From contig JADNYJ010000001.1 in the NCBI GenBank assembly GCA_015501075.1, forward strand, positions 744,001 to 808,000: DNA of 64,000 bases, read 5' to 3'. Shown here piece after piece: positions 11,937 to 24,806 of the stretch (position 1 is the stretch's first letter; every line of letters begins with the position of its first letter). The position numbers and the translations under genes were made by a program. The notes beneath the pieces were generated by a model. The model did no database searches and was not told where the DNA came from. It saw only the letters and a list, made by a program, of their open reading frames with translations. Source of the DNA: Gymnopilus junonius. Taxonomy: Eukaryota; Basidiomycota; Agaricomycetes; Agaricales; Galerinaceae.

Positions 11937-12406
11937 GTGTAAAGCACTTTTTTGAGATAAAATCCTTGTAGTAGGCAATATAAATACTGGGTCCAAGTTT
12001 AAAAAAATGCATCCCAAACAAGAACAACAGTCCTTCCTGGAGGCAGCCGAAAGCTTAAGGGACATCCAACACGAGGCCGCGCTGACAACGACCTATATCG
12101 ACATCTACTATATCCTCATTAATGATATTAGCTGGCATCAGTCTGCCATAGCGAATGTATGGGCGTGCGATTTAAGCCCTGCCAAATAAACGAGAAGTAA
12201 GGTGGAAGCTGAGGGCAGATGTTGAGGTATTCGGAAGACACCGATAAGCAGTAGTCGTGACTCGTGACTGCAATGCGAATCCCGCTTATGTCACGTGATC
12301 GCAGATATCAATTGGCAATGGCATTGGGAGTCAATTTGTCAGAGGTTACATACAGGCTCAGTGATCCATTCGGAAGTCTAAGTATATCCCTGTCAAATCC
12401 CATCTC
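11937..12406. promoter_or_regulatory. Divergent promoter region, HerA-like ATPase / RRP8
   Basis: 470 bp between two outward-facing start codons. No gene was seen. It contains an in-frame upstream extension of the minus-strand gene (to 12065) and an unrelated short plus ORF (12007-12189), neither with convincing coding character. Confidence 0.4.
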
Positions 12407-13779
12407 ATGGCCTTGTTTCATGTTTCAGGCTGGTCTGTGCAAAATACACCAGTTCGAGATGAATTTCAACAGACATCTAAGAAACGCAAACGCCCGTCCA
12501 GCAATGATACCCACAAAATGGAAGCAGCCCACGTTAACATAGAAAAGCTCACGTCCAAGTTGAAGCAAATTGGGGCGGAGGGTCCCGCCTCGAGGGACGA
12601 AAATCCTGACACGACTTCAACAGATTATGCTGTTAAGTCTAAAGCAAAAAGGGGGAAGAAAGCACGAAACCAAAAGCCTACTGGATTCCCCGATAAGCAG
12701 GAAGATGTTCAATCTTTGCCGGTTCGAAATCAAAAGCAAGATAGGCCGTCGAAGAAATCTGTAAATGATGCTGAACAAAACGAGGCAGGATTTCCCTCCC
12801 AAAAGGCAAAGACAAAGCTCGTTGATCCTCTGCCTTCCAATGCGGGTCTGACAACTCTACAAAAGAGCATGAAGGAGAAATTAGAGGGCGCGCGTTTCAG
12901 GTTAGGTGTATATTACATCGTTGGGGTTGCTACTAACAGTCTATTTCAGACTTATTAATGAGAACTTGTACAAGTCGGACAGTCATGCAGCACATCAAAT
13001 CATGCGAAATGACCCCAGCATTTTTGAAGAGGTGATTTCCTGTATGCATCCCTCTCGCCCACCACTAAGGACTGCGTAGTACCACACTGGGTTCCGTCAT
13101 CAAGTATTATCTTGGCCTGCCAACCCTGTTCAACATTATGTGTCTCTTTTTAAATCTTATCCCCGGAAGACGGTCATTGCAGACCTGGGGTGCGGGGATG
13201 CGCTTCTTGCCAAAAGCCTCATTCCAGAGGACATCTGTGTAATTTCATTTGACCTTGTATCTGATAACGGATACGTTGTTGAAGCCGACATTTGTGAGAG
13301 AATACCTTTACCTGGTTCGGAAGGAGGCAGGGAAGTAAAGTCTTCAGGAGAAGGACAAGTGGTTGATGTGGTCGTTTGTGCACTCAGCTTAATGGGTGTC
13401 AATTGGCCAACCTGTCTCCGTGAAGCATGGCGGATACTCAAGCCAGGGTGGGTTATATTAAATTTCTTCACAGACTGGTTCAGATGCCATTATATTATAG
13501 AGGCCAATTACATATTGCCGAAGTCACCAGCCGATTCACAGACCTTGAAAGTTTTCTCAATTTAGTAGGGTCTCTAGGATTTCGACTCAAAGCAAAGGTG
13601 CATGATCATTCAACCCTGACTGATTGTATTTTTAACTTGCTACTCAGGATGAGTCCAACACTCATTTTATCTCATTTGAGTTTATCAAAATCCCTCGCCT
13701 GTTGAAAGCGGACAATGACTTGACTAAATTGCTGTCAAAAGGTGAGATTCTGAAACCTTGCGAATATAAGCGTAGGTGA
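12407..13779 (+). CDS. RRP8: 25S rRNA adenine-N1 methyltransferase RRP8
   Basis: RRP8 methylates a large-subunit rRNA adenine (m1A645 in yeast) in the nucleolus. Five exons (12407-12900, 12950-13031, 13080-13447, 13501-13597, 13648-13779) give a clean 390-aa frame. The N-terminus MALFHVSGWSVQ matches fungal RRP8, followed by a basic low-complexity linker. Then come TTLQKSMKEKLEGARFR, LINENLYKSDSHAAHQIM, FHTGFRHQV-type residues and the SAM site VIADLGCGDALLA. ALSLMGVNWP and the GGQLHIAEVTSRF strand complete the Rossmann fold. The tail is FILFEFIKIPR. The splice at CCAGG|GTGGGT restores PGGQLHIAEV. Confidence is high. Confidence 0.93.
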
Positions 13780-13990
13780 TGTCAATTGCTTGTGCGCTGG
13801 TGAATTGTATTCTTCGTTTTGGACATTACTATAATATTCATGAGCCAACAATGCCATAAGTTGCATGCATAAACACCATTTCCATCTTTAAGTGATACTT
13901 ACTAAAGTAAGAAAGAGTCCGATCCGAACGTTGTTTAGACCCTTATCACCAGTCCAACCTGTGCAAGGTCCTGATCTCTCGCATCCACTC

Positions 13991-15085
13991 ATGACGACAG
14001 CCAAGATTAATGTTCTATCTCACCCGCTTGTCAACTCGGAACTCTCGAAGCTGAGGCAAAAGTCGACGACATCCAAAGAATTCCGTGAGGTAAGGCCGCC
14101 TTGCATGATGTTCCAACAAGTGTTTGAACTGCAGGTAAATCCAGGGCGTAGAAACCCTAAGCTTGCTTCTTGGATATGAAGCAACTCGAACATTAGAGGA
14201 AGCCGCTTTCAACAGTGTATGACACCTTGCTTTCTTCTTGAAGGATAGGAATCACAGCTCTTCCCTCTGGTGACTGGATAGGAAACACCAGTAGCACCTT
14301 TTATCGGTAGCAGAATCAAGTCTCGCATAGGACTAACGCCTATCCTACGTGCTGGGTTGGGAATGACGGATGCATTGGTATGCCTATCGTTACTTATCCA
14401 CCTTCTTCAAGTTCGCAATATGCGATTAAAATATTGTCTAGTTGAGACTCTTTCCGTACGTTTATCTCGCTATGAATACTGCACACGGGTACCCCTAAAG
14501 TCAGACGCAAAGCTCGGCTCCAGTCTACCACCTGGGCCTATTTCGCGAGAAGGTTACCCTACAGCCCGTCGAATGTGAGATTGATCCCCGATCATCAGTG
14601 CTTGCTTTCATCATCAGTTTTGTAGACTACTCCAAGCTTCCTCCTTCTCCTCCAATCGATCAAGTCTTCCTACTGGATCCTTTAATAGCCACCGGAGGGA
14701 CTGCGTGCGCTGCTCTTGGGATGATTGTTGAATGGGGCATCTCGTGTACGTCTACGTCACCTTCGTTACGGTTTGTTTAACTTCTGTTCAACTATCTTCC
14801 TCAGTGAAGGATATTAAACTATTGTGTATCCTGGCCTCAGAAGATGGACTGAAGCATGTTCAAGCTGAATACCCTGATCTCGAGGTACGTTGTGGAATTT
14901 TTATGCGTCAACGGATCTTCACGTCTTCGCAGGTCTGGGTTGCAGGGATTGATAAAGAACTGACGAACGATGGAATCATTAGCCCTGGACTTGGTGATTC
15001 GGTAGGGAAGCTTTTCTATTGAACCAATCATAACTTGACTCGACCTGCTCTTCAGGGAGATCGTCTCTTCAACACTATTCGTTGA
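13991..15085 (+). CDS. FUR1: Uracil phosphoribosyltransferase (FUR1 type)
   Basis: Converts uracil and PRPP to UMP in the pyrimidine salvage pathway. The start MTTAKINVLSHPLV is followed by STTSKEFREG, LLLGYEATRTLEEA, TPVAPFIGSRIKSRIGLTPI and LRAGLGMTDAL. After an intron come APVYHLGLFREKV and the PRPP-binding motif DPLIATGGTACAAL, and the C-terminus reads GIISPGLGDSGDRLFNTIR. Several short introns interrupt it, all resolvable with GT-AG sites, for example GAG|GTAAGG to TCCAG|GGCGTAG and CC|GTACGT to AAG|CTCGGC. An in-frame upstream ATG at 13892 exists but precedes a non-conserved stretch, so 13991 is preferred. Confidence 0.93.
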
Positions 15086-15393
15086 ATATAAATTGAACTG
15101 AAATAGGAAAGACGACTAGGGAATCCGATAATATAACTTTTCTTTGCCCTACAACTAGGAAGGATTGACAATGATACATATTGATAATCCAGTCATAAGC
15201 CAGCATAGTCCCTGATGGAGTTGTACATTTTGAAATCCGTAACGGATCAACTGAAGAAGATATCCTGTCATGTGACTTAGAGATAAGACGTGATTTTGAG
15301 CACAAATTGCTCATCCGTTTCCTTCACTGAACTGCTGTTCTGAGAAAACATGGAAAAAGTTGCCATAGAAAAGTTTTCTCTTTCACCCCAGCC
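15086..15393. other. Intergenic region upstream of MET10
   Basis: About 308 bp between the UPRT stop and the MET10 start. No ORF of coding character and no RNA gene were seen; it probably holds the MET10 promoter. Confidence 0.4.
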
Positions 15394-18300
15394 ATGGCGT
15401 CTGAAATTTCGGGTTCTTCGACACCGTTATCCTCGACAACGACCCTATCATCGCCTAGCTCTCCACACATCCACAAAATAACAGAGGTTCCCCTCGAAGA
15501 TCCATTCAATAACCCTCTGTCCCAAGCTTCGACCCTAATTGAATATATATCTTCAAGCAGGGTACAAGCTCTTCTGTCTATGTTTACGACGTAGCTGAAC
15601 AAGTCGGCTTCGGCACACTTACGAAGGAATGGGCTAAGACTGCAAGCAATGGTACATCTGTTGTGGACTTGCAGACCAGACCTGGTGCAGGTCTGAGCCT
15701 TGTCGGCAGACTTTCTCAGGGAACAAGCCTTGATGCATTGAAAGGGACGACTTTGACAGCATATACCACCCCCAGTGGCCTCGCCTTAATGGCTCCGTCG
15801 TTGCCATATTTGCCACCTGCAACTCCAAATACCCGGCTCGTCATCCAAGTGCCCGCGGTTACACCTATTGGAGAGACTTTGGCTTTATCGCCCACACTTT
15901 CGTCCCTTGCCTCGGTTTGGTCCATTTTGCCGGAGAACGTTTCCGTTCTATTGTCGTCCACTCCTCAGCAAGCCGTCGATTTTGCTTCGCTCTCTTACAA
16001 AGTCGCAAATTCGCATGTCATTCATCTCTTCGACCACCATAGCACCTCTCGTGAAATCGGCCATTCTATCATCCCCTTGAGGTCAACTTTTGGAGACGGT
16101 TTGACCATCGAAGAGGCCTTGCAAAAGGCTGGCTATCAGCTTTACGAATACCTCGGAGATGAGAATGCAACAAATGTTGTCATTCTTCTCAATGGCCCTC
16201 TGGCACTAATTTTAAAGGCAGCTTTCAAGAATTGTTCCGGTTTAGGGGCCGTTGTTGTAAATGCTTTGAGCCCTTGGAATGAAGAAACTTTGCGAAGTGT
16301 CATCCCCTCCTCCGCCACTACAGTCCATGTTCTGGACGAGGTACCTAACTCCGTTACGCAAGGAAATTTATACGTTCAAGTTTTCAGTTCTTTATGGAAC
16401 GATGCACCCAAACGCGCGGTCTATTCATATCGTATAACGCCAACTCAAACTCAAACTTTCATCACTGCCGCTGGCGCATTCTTGCACTTCATTGAAGACA
16501 TATCACATATTGAGGTACAAGACGTTTCTACACCTGATGTAAAGAAGGTTTTATTATTCAGCATTCCACGGTCATCGCTTTCCCCTTCCGCGGCCTTCCT
16601 GGAGGACCTATTCTCTAGGAAAGCTGGAATTTCATCACGACTCTTGACAGATCACGACGTCTTTTCCAAGCCTGGTGGTATAACGGCGAACCGATTACTC
16701 ATATCACGCAGTAATACCGTGGATTTCGTCCCTATTTCAGCTCCGTTGCCATTGGACCCCAACAGCCCCGGCCATTCCGACTTCCTGGGTATTTTGGATC
16801 AAAGTCTTCTTAAATCACATTCGATCCTCAAGCATGCGAAGAAGGGGTCCATTGTCCTTCTGGTTACCTCGTGGACACCTGTTGAGGTCCTGTCAAACAT
16901 TCCTCAACAAGTGGCTGCAGTTATCGTCGAGCGACAGCTGTCCTTATACATTATCGACATTAAGGGTATCTCGAAAACTCTAGTCGGGGCGGAGGGCCCA
17001 TTCAGGACACTGTCCAAAACTTGTTGTTCGAGTTAGTGTTCTTGAGATTCTTCCTCGGTGCATCGGCTTCAGAGCCCACTGTTCTGCAATTGGCTCGCAC
17101 CACTTTTGGCGATGTCATTGAAGGGGTTCCTTTGGTGAAGCTTGGTAGTCATGCTTGGTCCAGCCTTCAAAAGGTTTCCATTCCGCCCTTAGCTACTCCT
17201 AGCGAGTCACCTTCGTTAAAGGAGTTCGAGGCGAATGCCATTGCTGTCGAAATTCCAGAGGGTCAAACAGTCGTCAATGGTGCCCGTCTGAGCTCTTGGC
17301 ATGACGCTGCTAAGCATTTACTTTTCCCTGCAGTCTTTACACCACAGTACGAGGGGGACAGTTCGAGCAACCCATCATTGCGCCCGGAGGCATCTGAAAC
17401 CACCTTCCTTATCACCTGTACCGTCAATAGGCGACTGACACCGTTGGAATATAATCGTAACGTGTTCCACCTCGAATTTGATACGTCGAGCACTGGCCTC
17501 AAATATGCCATTGGTGAAGCCCTTGGCGTTCACGGTTGGAATGATGAAGCGGAGGTGCACAATTTCTGTGCATGGTACGGTGTCGATCCCGAGAGATTGA
17601 TTACCATCCCTGTCCCAGGAGATGACACGAAAATGCATACTCGCACGGTGCTTCAGGCCCTTCAGCAACAAATTGACTTGTTTGGCCGTCCGCCCAAGTC
17701 CTTCTACACTGATTTGGCAGAATACGCAACAAACGATGTGGATCGCTATGCGCTTCATTTCATTGGTTCCCCCGAAGGCTCTTTCACTTTCAAAAAGCTT
17801 TCAGAGAAGGACACGGTGACTTTTGCGGACGTGCTCAAGAAGTATCCAAGCGCGAAACCTGGCATTGAACTTCTTTGTGAGTTGATAGGGGACATCAAAC
17901 CGAGACACTATAGTATTGCAAGTGCGCAGAGTGTTGTTGGTGACCGCGTCGATCTTTTAGTTGTCACTGTTGACTGGGTCACTCCCGAGGGTCAGTTGTG
18001 GTGTTGTAACTTACGTTGTAGAAGCTCATTCATTCTGCACTATATAGGCTCCCCCAGATATGGACAATGCACAAGGTATCTCGCTGGCTTGAAGATTGGA
18101 CAAAAGGTTACTGTTTCCATCAAGCCTAGTGTTATGAAGGTTCGTCATTCTTTACTGTTTTTTTTGGTGCATCAATGCTAAGGTGTATGAACATATAGTT
18201 GCCTCCCAATCCGAAACAACCTCTTATCATGGCAGGACTCGGTACCGGTGCAGCCCCTTTCCGCGCATTTTTGCAGCATCTTGCGTGGCTTACACAGAAA

Positions 18301-18672
18301 GGAGAAGAAATCGGGCCAGTATACTATTACTTCGGCTCACGCCACCAAGCCGCGGAATACCTTTACGGAGAAGAGATTGAGGCGTTCCTTCTCCAGGGTG
18401 TTATTACCAGGGCTGGGCTGGCCTTCTCCCGCGACAGTCCAGAGAAAGTGTATATCCAGCATAAGATGCTCGAGGATTCAGAGGAACTCGCTAAGATGCT
18501 GCATGACAATCAGGGTGTTTTCTATCTATGCGGACCAACGTGGCCAGTACCAGACGTATATGAGGCGTTGGTGAATGCCCTCGTCAAGTACAAGGGCGCA
18601 GACCCTATCAAAGCCGGAGAATACCTCGAAGGTCTTAAGGAAGAAGAACGATACGTACTCGAAGTGTATTGA
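15394..18672 (+). CDS. MET10: Sulfite reductase [NADPH] flavoprotein alpha subunit
   Basis: Supplies electrons from NADPH via FAD to the siroheme sulfite reductase beta subunit in sulfate assimilation. Order: a Ser/Thr-rich leader, a pyruvate-ferredoxin-oxidoreductase-like domain typical of fungal MET10 (VYVYDVAEQVGFG to about residue 550), then FAD-binding (HYSIASAQ) and NADP-binding (AGLGTGAAPFRAFLQH, YYFGSRH, FYLCGP) domains, ending KEEERYVLEVY. Two introns lie at 17991-18047 and 18140-18198. Two single-base frame slips occur: GGG 15560-15562 (SSSR to TSSSVYVYD) and GGGCCC 16994-16999 (GAEGP to IQDTVQN). Adding one base at each gives exactly 1,054 aa, close to yeast Met10, so I treat them as sequence errors. 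Confidence 0.92.
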
Positions 18673-18836
18673 AGTAACATAGATAGATAGCTATATATCC
18701 CAAGTCCATGGATTGTAGTGGAATATAGATGACATATCCAGTATTAAGTGCAATGTGGTATCTACGATATCGAAGTCATACATGAATCATAAATAAGATC
18801 GTCAAGAAGATAAAAGTACAAAAGTCATCGATGCTT

Positions 18837-21204
18837 TTAGCCAAGCTTGGGGCCTGCTCGTTTGGACTTGAGGAGAAGGTAGATGTACCATGCAGAGAGG
18901 GCAATCACGACCAGTCCAACGACAGTAATGACGATAGCCATTGCCAGGGTAGCCCCTTTGCTAAGGCGCGAACCTTCACATCCTGCGTCAATGGCAGAAT
19001 CACAGGGCTGTCCCTTGGGTTTCACTTTTTCGTATGCTCCTGCTTGAAGTTGGGTAAAGTAAGGGTCTTTCGTATCATTCATGACGTGGATAGCTGCCAG
19101 GGTAAGCATTGGAGCATTGTAATCAAGAGCAATCTGAGTTTGGGGCATGTGAATATTTTATATCCTTGGGACGGAAGATCGGTAAACTCACTTCTGTCTC
19201 TGGCCAGTCGCTGCGGATATCAAAGAATCTGCCGCGTTTATCAGGTCCTCCGACCACAGCGCCGTAAAGGATATAGGCTTCATGAACTGGGTCAGTGTCA
19301 ATTTCCCCAATATCAAATCCTCCAGCAGCCATTGCCGAATGAGGATTTTGAGGAGAATTGGGATTGGCGCCAACGATATAAGGCACTATAAAGGTCAACT
19401 CGACATAAATCTAGAAAAATAACAACGAGAGACGTACTCGACATGGAGTTCTTACCGAGCGCGTAGTCGACTTGACGTTGAGCAAAGTTCTATTAGAAAG
19501 AAGTGGTTAATTTCCACTTCTCTAGGACGGGATAAATATCGAGACCTACTTGATAGGCAACAGTTTTTGAAGCGCTTGAAGCCATTGGGGCCAATCGCTC
19601 GAGCAACATAGCAACATTCAAAGCGGGATTGAGGCCGGCGTCATCCGAGTCGCCGTCGTAGTACAACAAGCCATCTACATGCATTTCAGACAATTGAACA
19701 TTGAGACGACCTAAGGAAAGGGAATACAGACCGTCCGTCAAAAATCCGGGACCCTTATTATTGATGAGATTATCGAAGTAACTCTCGGCGACGGCACGCC
19801 AGGTTGTGAAGTTACCGCCAAACGAAGATGAAGCTTGATTGACTTGCGCGAAAAGGATAGGGAGGCCAAGCGTCTGGGAATCCCAGTTGAAGACCCGGAT
19901 AGAGTCTTGTAGATCGTACTTTGACCAGAATGACTCTGCGTCCTGATAATAAGATACCAAACCAGTAGCATAAGCCAAAAGGAGTGCAGCCATAGTCAGA
20001 TCGTCTCCATATCCGCTGGAAGCATAAGCGTATGCGACTTGGGGAACGGATGTTTGATAAGTCTTACGTCCGTTTGTCGCGTTTACGGCAAAGGAATACA
20101 GTTGTTGAGCATGAGTCAGAAGCGTGGCAGCATAAGAATCATTTCTCAATTGCGCCGGTGCAGAATAGGTAGTGTTGCTAAAGCCACGATTGGCATATAG
20201 GTTGGAGCAAGCTGCAAACGCGGCGGCAGCACTTGCCGCCGCATCTGTGCCAGGATTGGAGTCGTTGATCAAATAAACCGATCGGGGAGACGGAATGCTT
20301 CGGTCTCCTCCCCAGTATGTGTTGTCTTTGTCGGCTATGATTTATAAATGCAATCAGTCCCACCAAAAAGTCGTTGGAATGGATCGACTTGCCATTTGCA
20401 ATGAATACAACCAACGAGGAAGCGTTAGGGTGAGCCTGTGAGACAAGTATTAATTTCTTTGAGAACATGATGGTAGATAAGGCGTACCTTGATAAGCCAA
20501 TCAAGCCCCCATCGGAGGGTGTCATCCAGGTAGGCAGTCTGATTAGCTAAATCGTAGCCTTTCAAGCATATTCAGAGCCGTTTTGGAACAAATCGACGAA
20601 GGACACACCTTTGCCAAAATCTGTGGCTCCCCAACATATAGATGTTAACACAAAGCTCTATGGAAGGGACGAACAATATAGCGCTTCTAGAACAGCCGTA
20701 AATGGATGGCAGACTCACTAGAGGAAATGTATCTTTGGAGTAGTCTGCGGGTGAAACGCGGATTAGCCCTAACGGTTGCCTAGATAAATTTCAACTAACC
20801 TCCAGCATCGTAAAAACCACCTAGCATATCACATGTCAGCACTGGGGCAAGACAAGGCAAATGAGCGGGAGAGACGCAGCACCTATTAGGTCGATTCCAA
20901 CGTCCAGTCCTTCGTAAATCAAGCTGTCGTTGCGCCACGGGACACGATTAGTAGATGGGAGGGTGCCACTGCGCTGCTCGTCATAAAAATAGAGAAGACT
21001 GCCAAGAAGAGAGGACCATTTCGGGTTTGGGTAGCCACCTGAGGACACCTGGGCACCGGAGGATATGTTCGTGGGGAGAAAAGGAGGGTTGGGAAGAGGA
21101 AGTTGGGCAGCTACAAGGGGGAGGAGGGCAAATAATGGAAAGACCCACATTTGGGTGGCGGCCGTGAAGAGTCGTAACAGAGAATAGAGATGGTTCAATT
21201 TCAA
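18837..21204 (-). CDS. GH9 endoglucanase, membrane-anchored
   Basis: A glycoside hydrolase family 9 endo-beta-1,4-glucanase. A signal peptide (MWVFPLFALLPLVAAQ, at the in-frame Met 21150) is followed by a GFYDAGDYSKDTFPL-type motif (the family's DAGD), ICWGATDFG, and a long (alpha/alpha)6 barrel. The C-terminal catalytic signatures are NPHSAMAAGG, GGPDKRGRFFDIRSDW and TEVALDYNAP. After the domain comes a TM segment (LAMAIVITVVGLVVIALSAW) and a short basic tail, so the enzyme is probably plasma-membrane bound, facing out. Many short introns interrupt the N-terminal third. This resembles membrane-anchored Cel9A of white-rot fungi. It is divergent from the next gene across about 131 bp. Confidence 0.92.
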
Positions 21205-21335
21205 CTTGAACTTGGAGGCATTGCAACTTTAATTATAGCACTTCACATCATCACGTGGACATCTCATCAGCTCCCGTGACCGCGTCATAGGCCAATTATT
21301 GATTAGAATCCGCTCTTTTTACAACGATATCTATC

Positions 21336-22677
21336 ATGGTTCGTCCTATCAACACATGTGTCCTGGGCGTAGGTCTATCTGGGTTGACATTCCACATCCC
21401 ATTCATCCTCGCCCTACCTGATGTCTTTGCCTTGCAATCTGTTCTCGAGCGTAAACCCAGCACCCCGGGCGGAAAGGTGAAAGAACGATTTGGGGTGGAC
21501 GTCAAGATCCATACGTCTTTGGATGACGTCTTGGCTGATCCACAAGTCGAGTTGGTCATCGTAGGAACACCAAATGACACCCATTATTCTTTTGTCAAAG
21601 CTGCCTTGAATGCCGGCAAGCATGGTATGTCTCCTATCCGACTTTATGGTCACGTCCATTCTTACGATTCTTAGTCCTCGTCGATAAACCGGTTACCGCT
21701 ACCTTTGAGGAAGCCAAAGAACTCGGAGAGCTAGCCAAGTCAAAGAACCTGGTGCTGTATGCATTCCACAACAGGCGATGGGATTCAGATTTCCTAGCTC
21801 TCAAAAAGTTGTTGTCCGAGCCAGAGACCTCGCGTTATTCATTGGGTGCTATAACGGAATTCGAATCGCAGTGAGTTTCTCCTTCTGGAAGAGAACTTTT
21901 TCATGCAAACACTTAAAACGCAATTGCAAAGCTTTGACCGATATCGCAAAGGCCTCAAAGGAACTTGGAAGGATCAGCCACTTCCTGCTGCTGGCTTAAC
22001 TTTCGACCTTGGTTCACACCTTATTGACCAGGCGCTGTGTCTCTTCGGAAGACCTTCACGCATCACAGCGTTCATCCAGAATCTAAGGGGAGTTGGTAAT
22101 CCAGAAGTGGACGATTCGGTCTGTAGTTGATGTGCATCGGATGAAGGAGAACTGACGCAAGAGTATTTATAGTTCACGATCTTTATGCACTACAACACGG
22201 GTCCAAGGGATAATCTGCCATTAACTGTGATCCTGCGTTCGCACATCCTATCGGTGAGGTCGCCGCAAGTGCGGTACATTGTTCGAGGAACACAAGGAAC
22301 ATTCGTCAAATATGGCATCGATGTGCAGGAAGACCAATTGAAGGTGATATCTACGCCGAAGGCAATTTTAGAGGAGCCATACGGGCTGGAACAGGAAGAG
22401 ATCTGGGGCACGGTAGAGAGGATTGAGGCCGATGAGCTGACGGTGACCAAGGCGAAGTAAGTCCGGTTCTAATTTTACTCGAGAGAGAGGGTGTTGATAT
22501 GGCTTGAGATGGCGGTCGAGAGAGGCAGGTGGGTATATTGAATTGTTCAAGAACCTGGGATTGGCGATCCGAGAGGGGGCAGAGCTGGTGGTGAAGTGGG
22601 AAGAGGCATCGACAGTGATTGAGATGATTGAACTGGCGCATGAAAGTGCAAAGGAGGGAAGGACAGTGGTCACATGA
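21336..22677 (+). CDS. Gfo/Idh/MocA family NAD(P)-dependent oxidoreductase (first copy)
   Basis: A soluble oxidoreductase. The N-terminal Rossmann domain begins MVRPINTCVLGVGLSG and continues to VELVIVGTPNDTHY. After an intron comes VLVDKPVTATFEEA, with the family's catalytic-site Lys in the D/EKP motif, then NRRWDSDFLALKKLL. The C-terminal domain includes TFDLGSHLIDQALCLFG, in which His fits the conserved GSH/ID motif, and VRGTQGTFVKYG. The tail ends SAKEGRTVVT. Four to five short introns are implied. The substrate is unknown. It is unrelated in sequence detail to the second Gfo/Idh/MocA gene at 47.5-49.1 kb beyond the shared fold. Confidence 0.9.
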
Positions 22678-22737
22678 TCGGTTACACGTTGATATATGTA
22701 TTGTAAGCTATGGTCAGTAGTATACCAGAGCCCACTC

Positions 22738-24426
22738 ATGTCCTCTGTCGTAGACATCACTGTCGACCTGCCCTCTTACTCGCTCTCCCTTACCGTTAAA
22801 GCCCAGCTCTCTCACACTGTTCTCCAACTCAAACAAGAGATAAGTCGCACATGTCCTGGCCAGCCACGACCGGACGGCCAGCGCCTCATCTGGCGCGGTA
22901 GACTCCTCGCCGACCACGAATCCATAGACAGTCTCTGGAAGGTCTGTTCCCTCTTTCTCTTCTCTTCCTATCCCTCATCACTTTCTAGACCGAGCCCCGA
23001 GTCGTCCATCTTGCTGTCCACCCTTCCGCTTGGTCATCAACTCCCCCTGCTATTCCCCAGTCATCACCACCGCCCCAACCGCAAGCCCAGCCCACTCACA
23101 ACCGATGGAGTTCTAACCCGTTACGCGCTGAATTCACCACAACACCTCAAACACCTCCTCAGTCGTCACTGACCTTTGTCTCGTATATCCATCAGGAGGC
23201 GCTTTCCTATCTCTCCAACGCCGTTTCTCCCCCAGCCCCTCTCGACAATGCATCCGATTATAGGTTAACCGCCGTTCAGACCTTAGAACGGAGCGGCTGG
23301 ACTTGGCCTGTCATTCTCGACGAGCAGTTCCCGCCATCTTCTGAAGGCGGCGTACAATACAGCATCGCCTTCATCGAGTACGCTCTTCCCTAGTCCATAG
23401 TTCGATTTTGACAACTCACATGTCTTCAGCGGACAGTCTTTCCTTCAACTGACCACTTCCGACCAGAAGCCTACACCGGCCCAAGAACACGCTATCAGAG
23501 TCCTTTCCTATACCTTCAGCATTCTTTCCATGTCAGCACAGGCAACGCCTACTGTCCGATCCGTTCATTCTCATTCAACCACGATTCCTCCTCAAGTCAA
23601 TCAGCTGCTCCAGCAGCTCGGTATACCCCCACTCAGAGTGGCTAACCCCAATAACGGAAATCCCGTTCTTGCCAATCAGAACAATCCGGTCTTCGCTGAA
23701 ATTCGCGAGATCCCCATTCGCCCACTACTTGCACCCTTAATGATGCTTGTTTTCCGAACAATGCTCCTCCTCTACTTTGTCGCCCCAACCAGAAAACCCA
23801 TCTTCGGTGTTCTTATCCTTGCTTGGATGTTGTATGAGATCTGGCGGCCCATTAGGGACGGGATGCGAAATGGCTGGGGTAGGATACCACAGAACCAGCA
23901 GCAACGTGGAAATAACGGACCAGTTGCAGCAGGTCCTGTTGGTCAAAATCCTGCCCCCCCTGCACCAGGCGCTGTCCCTGTTGCCAATGTCCCCCCTAGA
24001 CAAGGTCCTCTGGGGCCGGTGACAATGGATATGCAAGTCAGCGCCGTGTTCGACTCCCTTGCAAACATGAATATCGAGCAAGAAGAACAAATGCTCAGTC
24101 AAGTTAATACACCTCTCGAGGAACCCGGTCTTGGACATAAGACTCTGACATTCTTGAGTCTTTTCTTCACGACACTGCACCCGGCCATCTGGAATCGGAG
24201 ACGCGTCGCTCTTCGTCGCAGGGAAGGTGTTATTAGGACAGAAGCAAATGTTAGAAATGCTCCGCCTCCTTCTCCCAATGATGGTGAATCAGAGTTGACA
24301 ACAGAGCAGAACGCCGTGGCGCAAAGACGGGAGGAACTACTTGCTCAATTCAGTCGTAGACCGGGGTGGATACGACAGTACATAGAAAGGGTAGTGGATG
24401 AGGACTGGGTAGATGACTCGGATTGA
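22738..24426 (+). CDS. HERP-like ubiquitin-domain ER membrane protein
   Basis: The N-terminal ubiquitin-like domain (MSSVVDITVDLPSY, HTVLQLKQEI, GQRLIWRGRLLAD) joins after intron 1 to a Pro/Ser/Thr-rich linker. A central hydrophobic pair follows (PLLAPLMMLVFRTMLLLYFV, PIFGVLILAWMLYEIW), then a Gln/Pro/Asn-rich segment, a second hydrophobic patch (KTLTFLSLFFTTLHPAIW) and an acidic end (VVDEDWVDDSD). The layout resembles HERP/HERPUD proteins, which recruit ERAD factors at the ER membrane; that role is inferred from architecture only. The in-frame upstream ATG 22696 is unlikely because the ubiquitin-like strand starts directly at MSSVVDI. Confidence 0.78.
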
Positions 24427-24806
24427 TCGAATTTATGTGACAAAATCTACTGTATCTATAATAGCCACTGTTGGAATACATTCTATAGCTAATTGCTGTT
24501 AAGTGCTTGAGAGCTCTTTATGACCCTGATTATGTATGCTTTTTGCGTGACTTCATTCTACAGTGATCAAAGTTCAAACAATGATGCAGATGGAATAAGA
24601 ACTTCTCATCTTCGTTCCATAGCGTGCACAACTGAAAAGGTCTCACATCTGGAAGCCCCGGGTTGTGGACATGGACATTTTTATCTTCCTTGATATAACA
24701 TTATTGCATCAGCAAGTAACTCCCAGTGCAATGGCCACGGACCGACTTGCTGGGAAGTGTTTCCAGTTGACTAGTCATCATCTTGTGCAAGGGAAGGCTC
24801 TCTTCC
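24427..24806. other. Intergenic region upstream of the P450 pseudogene
   Basis: About 380 bp of AT-rich sequence. No gene was seen. Confidence 0.4.

Noticed and set aside
15561..15604. A 44-nt GT-AG intron explaining the first MET10 frame change
   Set aside because: It would delete the conserved VYVYDVAEQV stretch and still leave the wrong frame; a one-base indel explains the data better.
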